From: Daphnia carinata | Lineage: Eukaryota; Arthropoda; Branchiopoda; Diplostraca; Daphniidae | Assembly (NCBI RefSeq): GCF_022539665.2 | Contig: NC_081337.1 | Location: 11,525,768-11,589,767 of the forward strand | DNA length: 64,000 nt | Direction: 5' to 3' | Shown: positions 57,850-64,000 of the stretch, piece by piece | Layout of the letters: each line of letters opens with the position of its first letter | Position numbering within the stretch: position 1 is the stretch's first letter | Made by a program: the position numbers and the translations under genes | The notes under the pieces: model-generated | The model's database searches: none | What the model saw: the letters and a program-made list of their open reading frames with translations, nothing else | What the model was told of the DNA's origin: nothing

Positions 57850-59217
57850 GTTAGGAGACGCCAATGCTAAGTCAACAAGAGAGGCATTTATACCTAAGAT
57901 TAAGAAACATCCAGAATTACTAAGAAAGCCGTCATTAGATGAAGCCTTTTATTTTAGCCTTAAGAACGTGACGAACCCTGCAGCAACGAAGGTAAATATC
58001 GACCAACTCGAGAAAGTGTATCGAAACCAGATTTACAAATTGATTGGTCAAGTTAAACCTCTTATGTTTATTGCAAGCTGTATAGGAAAAAAGAAGAAAT
58101 CAAGGAAGGATGCGCTTGCTATCCGAGAATCTGTGAAGCTATGGGCTGTGCTCTACAACGACATTATCACAGAAAGACGGCAAAATATCTTATCACACAT
58201 TTACCCCCAGAACATCTCGGCCTACTGGATGACAAACATATACTACCTGTGGGGGGGGGGGACTTCTAATTGGCCCCAGATTCATAACCGCACTGGTAGC
58301 GCAGGTCAAAACCCTAAAAAAACCCGGTCAGGCAGGAAGACCAACAGCGACGCTACCCATTTGTCAACCGAATCAATCGTCATCTTCAGCGGGTCACACC
58401 CAAAATCGGTATATTCAAACCAAGCTTGCCTCTTTTTATCCCATTGGGGTTCAAACTGTTCTTTATTCGCGTGAATGGTCTATGTTTACCAAGGAATCCT
58501 GGGTCTTGTCAACTGTGTCCATGGGTTTTAAACCAGAAATTCTCTCACAACCTTTTCAACCCTACGTGCCGGCAAACGCTGTCATGGATGAACAGCAATA
58601 GAAGCTTGTGATCATGAGATCGAACTGTTATTTTAAAAAGGCGCAACACTGAAAGCAATGGGCCCTATTAGTAGCATTTTTGTCATTCCAAAGAAAAGGG
58701 GGACACCGACCTATTATCATCAAACATTTTCCTTGCCAAGGAACCCTTCAAAATCAAAGGAATTTCCACCATCAGGCTCACTCTTAGACAGAAGAATAGC
58801 GAAACTAGACTTGAAAGATGCTTACCTAACCGTTCCAGTTTTATAAGGCCACAGGAAATTCTTGTAATTCCTTTGGAAAAACAATTCCTGAAACTTTGAA
58901 GATTAGTGGTCGCATATCTCAGAAAGAATGGGTTTCGCTTGATCATTTATCTCGACGACATACTAATAGCGGCAAATTCTCGGTAGGCAGTAGAATCAGC
59001 AGTTTACAGGACCATTTCAACGCTAGAAACACTAAGGTTTATTACAGCCGAGAAAAATACGGTTACCCTAAAGTTCATCTTCCCAGGTGGAAAGATTTCG
59101 AACATTCGGAGATTATGCAAGCCAGCTCTGAAGGAAAGTTCAGTTTCCTTACGCGAAGCGGCCAAGATTTTGGGAAACCTTAACGGAGCGACATCAACAG
59201 TCAATTATGCCCAAGCT
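57850..59217 (+). pseudogene. DIRS/Ngaro-like retrotransposon: N-terminal and RT part
   Basis: Plus strand. A reading with PKIKKHPELLRKPSLDEAFY leads into the 57,968-58,474 frame (168 residues: KLWAVLYNDIITERRQNILS, HIYPQN), which matches the protein upstream of RT in this family. RT follows in pieces: GPISSIFVIPKKRGT (58,660 on), AKLDLKDAYLTVPVL (58,800 on) and IIYLDDILIAANS (58,942 on, catalytic YLDD at 58,948-58,959), then the C-terminal side to 59,217. A G10 run at 58,250 coincides with a loss of frame. The element is cut at 59,218 by a TIR element and resumes at 60,195 in frame. Confidence 0.75.
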
Positions 59218-59219
59218 TA

Positions 59220-60194
59220 GGGAGAGCGGGCCCAAACTGGACACGTACCAGAGTGGACAACCACAATAACTCGGAGGAGAATTAATGACATAAAATTTAA
59301 AATATACTGTGTGATGGGAAATTCCATTCCACACCTACGGCTAAATTTTCAAAAATATGCTAAAACTATTCGTGTAGTTATCGCAACAGTTAAAAATACA
59401 ACTATTTTTTCATCTTTTTGGCTTCTACAATTTTTCATATCGCACGAAAACCACTTAATGAAAAATAGCTTTGGTTATAATAAAAAAAAGCTAATTCTTC
59501 CCTTTTCAATTCCCTGGGTTTTTTTTATTTTTAGAATAAGTCGTTTAATATGTATAAGCGTTTTAAGAAATGTCTTTCTGGTGGGAGATACTGGACACAG
59601 TTTTGGGGGTGAAATCGAACGCACACGATATTTCTGGGGCGGGGCCTAGGTTGCTTAGTTAGGGAAAAAATCGTAAACAAAGGCTGAAACCTGAGAGTTC
59701 CAAAGTTTTGTCTGTTATCTTCTACTAATAATGGCAATCAATAACAAATAAATAGTTGATACCTAACAAGCCTCTCCTATTTTCATTTTTTTCAAGCTAC
59801 TTTGTCCTTTCCACCCCCCAAGTCAATCTTTAATGAATTTCGATATAATTACATTTAGTTAACGGTATTGTTAATACATACATAAATAGCTTAATGAAAT
59901 CCTAATGTCACACTATTTTCTCGAAGCGTGTATTTTCAATATATATAGTTTAAAAGACCATGTCTAATGTGGTAAGCCAGATGTCCAGTTTTCCCCCCTA
60001 AACTTTTTTTCTTTTAATTTTTCGTTTTTTTAAATGTGTTTACGCCTAAACTACTCAACCAATTTGAATGAAAAAAATGTGAACATTTATCTGAGTACAC
60101 TTTTCAATGTCATACCTTTCAAATCACTAAATTTTATTTATTTTCCGATATACAGGCAAAAAACTTTTTTGTCCAGTTTGGGTCCGCTCTCCTC
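59220..60194. mobile_element. 975-bp TA-flanked TIR element inside the DIRS/Ngaro-like element
   Basis: The left end reads GGGAGAGCGGGCCCAAACTG, and the right end in complement GAGGAGAGCGGACCCAAACT; both continue GGACA. TA occurs at 59,218-59,219 and 60,195-60,196. Removing the insert with one TA restores a continuous RNase H-side reading of the host element, which supports the boundaries. Interior copies of TGTCCAGTTTT (near 59,979) resemble the terminal motif. A 112-residue stretch (59,311-59,649) shows no transposase motif. Confidence 0.85.
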
Positions 60195-60196
60195 TA

Positions 60197-61370
60197 CTAC
60201 CGTGGAATCCAGCTTTTTCACATTTCAAATATAAGGAAAATCCAAGGTAAGATAGATGCCATTTTTAAACTCATTCCGGATGCGCGAAACAACTTAAAGT
60301 GGTGGGTATCGAGTGCTGACTACATATCTGGCAGCTCCATTGTTTTTCCGTCACCGGAAATATCAATCTCAGCGGATGCCTCGCTACAGGGTGGGGAGCC
60401 GTTTTCCGAAATTCAAAGGCAGTTCTTCTTTTGGCGTTGATAGCATTCCAATGCTCTACTAGGGAAAAGATGGACACTACGATCGAAATTCAGGTAGATA
60501 CGCGTCGGCGGTTAGCTACATCAATAGGCGGGGAGATTCAAAATCAAAAGATCTGTGCAGTATCGCTCTTCAGATTAATGAGTGGTCTGAAAGTAGAAGC
60601 TTATCCCTGAATTCCGTTTTCATCCCTGGACTGTCTAACACGCTGGTTGTCGCTGAGTGGAGGAGATCTTTTTCTGTGTGGGGATTGGAAGCTGGATCGC
60701 CAAACCTTCAGGAACATCCAGAAGAAATGGAAAATGGAAGTTGATCTTTTCGCCAACTACTGGAACGCACAGTTACCACAACCAGGAGCGTAGAGAACGG
60801 ACGCATTCTCCTTCCCTTGGAAAAACTTGAACGCGTATTGCTTCCCGTCGTTCAACATGATTCCCTTCTGCCTATCCAAAATTCGGAGGGAAGGACCGGA
60901 AATAGTCATAGTAACCCCATACTGTCCCAGTCAACATTGGTTTCCGTCAATCATGGAAATGACGACATAGGTGCCCTGTTTTCTCTTTTCGAAGAAGTGA
61001 CTATTACCATCTCCAACGGGGGAACGTCACCATCTAGTCGAGAGCTCATCAACCCGGCTAATCGCTTGGAAGCTCTCAGGAATTGCCTCGAAAGCAGAGG
61101 ACTTCCGAAACATGTTATTGAAGTCTTGCTGGGTGCAGCAAGACTCGATACACAATGCGCAAACCAGTCGGCCTGGAACGCTTGGAACGCTTAGAACACT
61201 TGCGTTCTCAACGAGGTTCCCATTCCATGTCAGCTGGTGTCAGGGATGTTTTGAGTTTCCTGGCGTACTACTTTGCAGCAGGAAAAAGCTACAATACGCA
61301 ATATATTTAGCGCTCCATGTCATCATCTACTCTCACCCTCAATTAAATTGTTTCCTAAAATTATCTACCT
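60197..61370 (+). pseudogene. DIRS/Ngaro-like element: RNase H region and start of recombinase
   Basis: Plus strand. LIPDARNNLKWWV and ISISADASLQGG (60,270-60,390) are the RNase H region of this family, and LEVDLFANYWN-like sequence follows near 60,740. The 60,817-61,194 frame overlaps two other frames that carry PANRLEALRNCLESRG/RLIAWKLSG and then LSFLAYYFAAGKSYNTQY (near 61,250-61,305), the N-terminal SAM-like domain of the tyrosine recombinase. Several frame changes are present. Confidence 0.7.
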
Positions 61371-61740
61371 AAAATTATTAGGCACACCACGAAAAAACCA
61401 ACATAAGGGTGTTGGTTCCCGTTCAACCTGTTAAGTGTTACATTTCTAGGACCGATAAGAACCGATGCGAACAGCAATTTCATCCTTATCAGTTATACAA
61501 GACATCACAAACTCGTCATAAGTTTAACACTCGGTCGATAGATCAAAGAACAACTCAGAGAAGCGGGTGGCGATACAGGCATGTTCAGTGCTGATTCGAC
61601 ATAAGGGGCAGCGTGGCCAAAGGCCTTATCAAACGGAGTACCACTAAACGATATTCTCGACCAAGGCCAGTGGGCAAAAGAATCTACATTCGCCAAAATT
61701 CTATAACAGAGACTTCGCTGTTAATACAAATAGGGTCGGC
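61371..61740 (+). pseudogene. DIRS/Ngaro-like tyrosine recombinase C-terminal fragment
   Basis: A plus-strand reading carries ISYTRHHKLVISLTLGRWIK (near 61,490), MFSADST (near 61,577) and WAKESTFAKFYNRDF (near 61,670). These match the region around the last conserved Arg/His residues and the nucleophilic Tyr (in KFYNR) of DIRS/Ngaro tyrosine recombinases, which integrate a circular intermediate instead of using a DDE integrase. The block between 61,330 and 61,440 is missing or scrambled, and stops are present. Confidence 0.65.
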
Positions 61741-61814
61741 CAGCCCACTTTTTCTAATCTGGGGGTAATGCTACAAAGACAAAGTCGCTGTCAAACGAAA
61801 TTTACATGACAATT

Positions 61815-61915
61815 GCTAGGAGCCCTAGGATATGGGGGTGGCAAAAAAAAATTCACCTGAATTTTTTTACCTTACTATTTCTCCCACCTTTGCCACTCCA
61901 TATCCTAAGGCTAAG
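61815..61915. repeat. Imperfect 100-bp hairpin
   Basis: CCTAGGATATGGGGGTGGCA on the left pairs imperfectly with TGCCACTCCATATCCTAAGG on the right, around an AT-rich loop. It may be the start of the MITE-related fragment that follows. Confidence 0.6.
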
Positions 61916-62186
61916 CCGCGGGTAGGGACACTCCATGCGTGCGATTTTAGGGGTGATCAAATATTTTATGTCTATGATTTATTTCATAGAATCCTGAACG
62001 GATTTTACATAAAAAAATTAGAGATAAGGAGCATTCCTTTATCTTTCGAATGGAAAACCCCGGTAATTTTGCGTCCAATATTTCTATACGAAAAAAATTC
62101 CGGTGTGAGACACCGTAGGGTGTATCCTACGCGTGTTAAAACAGCAAAATTGGACGGGGGTGATCAAATTCTTCTGGTGGCGACTG
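61916..62186. mobile_element. Fragment related to the 541-bp MITE
   Basis: It matches 7,140-7,468: GTAGGGACA, GGTGATCAAATATTT, AAAAAATTCCGG(T/C)GT, AGACACCGTAGGG and an end GATCAAATTCTTCTGGTGG leading to ACTG with TA at 62,187-62,188. The left terminal repeat is absent or replaced by the hairpin at 61,815. It abuts the minisatellite repeat. Confidence 0.7.
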
Positions 62187-62960
62187 TATGTACCTAATAA
62201 AAAATTTTAAAACGCTCCCGTCACATCTACCCCATTATAAATACACTGCAATTACAACCGTTGTATGTACCCTTTTGTTTTATTAAGACAGACATACCTA
62301 CCCGTTGGTTTAAAACTGATCGACACACCTATTCCTTCGATTAACACAGTCTGACATACCTACCACTTCGATGGAAATTGAACAACACACCAATTAAATT
62401 AGTCCGACATACCTAGCTCTTCGTTGGGAACCGGGCGACACATCTACCCCATTGATTAATACAGACCGACATGCCTAACCCTTTGTTAAAAGCTGATCAA
62501 CACACCTACCCCTTTGTTTAGTTGAGGCCGTCAAACCTACCCCTTCGTTTTAAAAAATCCGACTTACGTACTCCTACGTTCAATTTAGCCCGACACACCT
62601 ACCCATTTGTTACAAACGTTTTTGTTTATGTATTTAGACTGGCTTAACTCTACCTCTGATAAGCAGCATTCATTTTTAATCATCTTTTGTTCTGTAAGAA
62701 GATAGGGTAACGAAACAAGATGATCTAATTTCCATGTAAAATACCCTACCGTTTCTGTTATTTGCTTAGCTTCAACAATATAGTGATGCTATGAAGGGGG
62801 TTACAAAGACAGACTGAAAAGTATTCAATAAAGAAAATTCTAAGATAAATTCTATTCAGGTTACCGTCTCTATACTATTATTCGTTACCTTGAAATGACG
62901 AACGAAACTACTTTTTTCTTTTGGTTCGTTTGGGAATTGTGGGTAGGAGACAAGATAGCC
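62187..62960 (+). repeat. Minisatellite-bearing repeat, copy B
   Basis: This is the inverted counterpart of 33,300-33,900. About eleven degenerate units of roughly 38 bp around CGACACACCTACCCCTTYGT run from 62,215 to 62,620, followed by unique shared sequence to 62,960. Confidence 0.8.
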
Positions 62961-63245
62961 AACTTATGCCCTAGTAGCACGTGATATCTTTTTGATATGT
63001 AATAGATGTCAACTTGTCTTATTACTGGATCTAGTTAGCTAAGACAACTGTAAGCCTATAGGACGATATGTTAAATATTGGTGTAATTTACTGATGTCTA
63101 CCAGATGTCTACATGCTGTATTATGAAAAACATCTTTCCACTTTTTCCCTCCATAAACTCTTTTCGGAATTACAACAACAATTTTGTGTGACACTATAAA
63201 CAACAGTTAAAAAGTATGTTCCCAAAATCGAAAGTTACAATGGGT
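62961..63245. other. Unassigned
   Basis: AT-rich; nothing recognised. Confidence 0.4.
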
Positions 63246-63249
63246 ATGC

Positions 63250-63620
63250 GCGCCACGAGGCGTACTTGTTACAGTTTCTTCATTTACTCATACACCGAAA
63301 CAGACATTACAACAAAGAGATTGTACCAAATAACACATAACATACTATATACTCACACAAATACTATTTACAACAGTCGCGAAGGGCAGCCAGCAGTAAC
63401 GCAGGGCTCCTTCTTAAAGGACTTACGCGAGGGCGGCCAGCTAACAGCAAAGCCCCCTCTTAGCGTCCTATTGGACATCGGGCCAAATCCCGACTCCCAG
63501 TGTAAATAAAAGAGAGGCCAGAAGTCGACTAAGGTTCCACCTGACCTCTAGGGGTGGAAAGGTAACAATAATGAAAGACAAACATGGTTACAAAATTTCA
63601 CAAAAGATGGCAGAACTTAA
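63250..63620 (+). repeat. Dispersed repeat, copy B (partner at 23,280-23,640)
   Basis: Same block order and orientation as copy A, with moderate divergence. The 97-residue open stretch 63,216-63,509 reads through it and is not conserved in copy A, so no gene is called. Confidence 0.75.
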
Positions 63621-64000
63621 AATGCAGACCACAGAGGGCAACAGTTGCAACATACTTAACCTTCTCGCAACATATATACAATATACAAATGAGTAAATAA
63701 AATGTTTTTTAAATTGTTTTATTCACAGGCTGAAAGAATTTTTGGGATTAAAATGATTGAAATTTAAAGACTGCGTAATGTTCGTCGTTCAATGAAAAAA
63801 AGATTTTCTAAAATTGATCTTCCCAAATGATGAACGCCCTGTTCACGATTTCTAAACGACTCGTCCGTTCTTCGCAACGCATCTAATTCCGGATATGTTA
63901 CCCTTCCACCTATACCGCTTTCGTTTAAAACATACTTTCCTTCGGTTTCACATTTCATACAGCAATATTATGCACCGCAAGGTCTGACTCATATGATGAA
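63621..64000. other. Unassigned window end
   Basis: A 64-residue minus stretch (63,958-63,764) has no motif. Nothing else is seen. Confidence 0.35.

Noticed and set aside
61112..61372. 86-residue ORF as a separate gene
   Set aside because: Its second half reads out of frame through the recombinase start of the DIRS/Ngaro-like element.

Overview
The window is eukaryotic and reads as a graveyard of nested transposable elements. No confident host gene was found. The mix is Ty1/copia, Ty3/gypsy with and without an env-like region, three BEL/Pao copies, a tyrosine-recombinase (DIRS/Ngaro-like) retrotransposon, a Penelope-like element, a MULE-like transposase remnant, Tc1/mariner-like and hAT-like TIR elements and tRNA-like modules. 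It fits an arthropod genome, possibly a crustacean such as Daphnia. That is inference from element content; no host marker gene confirms it.

Left third (1-34,051). A decayed copia pol lies on the minus strand (about 240-2,800). A plus-strand gypsy element (gypsy-1) then starts near 3,560 and runs to the beginning of its integrase near 6,330. Its integrase resumes at about 28,855 and runs to 29,890, and an LTR-like end shared with its 5' side sits near 33,905-34,051. Between the halves is a plus-strand BEL element (BEL-1) whose LTR-like repeats occur at 6,616-14,725 (interrupted) and 28,235-28,716. The left repeat was hit twice at TA sites, by a 541-bp MITE (6,928-7,468) and by a 7,057-bp TIR-bounded element (7,577-14,633). 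BEL-1 itself is split by a block of about 8 kb (18,513-26,745) carrying part of a minus-strand BEL-2.

The 7-kb element is the most unusual object. It has no transposase ORF. It has near-perfect 23-bp TIRs with TA on both sides, and at least two dozen copies of a CTAATTTGGGACA-like motif that face inward from the left end and the opposite way in the right part. Its centre is a tandem array of 13 units of about 357 bp, each pairing that motif with a tRNA-like (A-box/B-box) module. A 335-bp hAT-like MITE sits inside the array and contains a piece of an array unit.

Middle (29.9-45 kb). This holds a MULE-like transposase remnant, a minisatellite-bearing repeat with an inverted copy at 62-63 kb, a long-TIR (foldback-like) element of 1,051 bp, a minus-strand Penelope-like reverse transcriptase, and several kb with no recognisable content.

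Right third (45-64 kb). BEL-3 (minus strand) is split inside gag by a nearly full-length gypsy-2 element (47,299-55,251: two 156-bp LTRs, ATAT target-site duplication, gag-protease-RT-RNase H-integrase and a broken env-like region). A plus-strand DIRS/Ngaro-like element (about 57,850-61,740) is split by a 975-bp TIR element whose ends resemble those of the 7-kb element. The window closes with repeats shared with the 7, 23 and 33 kb regions.

Nearly all coding regions carry stops or frameshifts, so few products are likely to be functional. Gypsy-2, with about 97% LTR identity, is among the youngest insertions.
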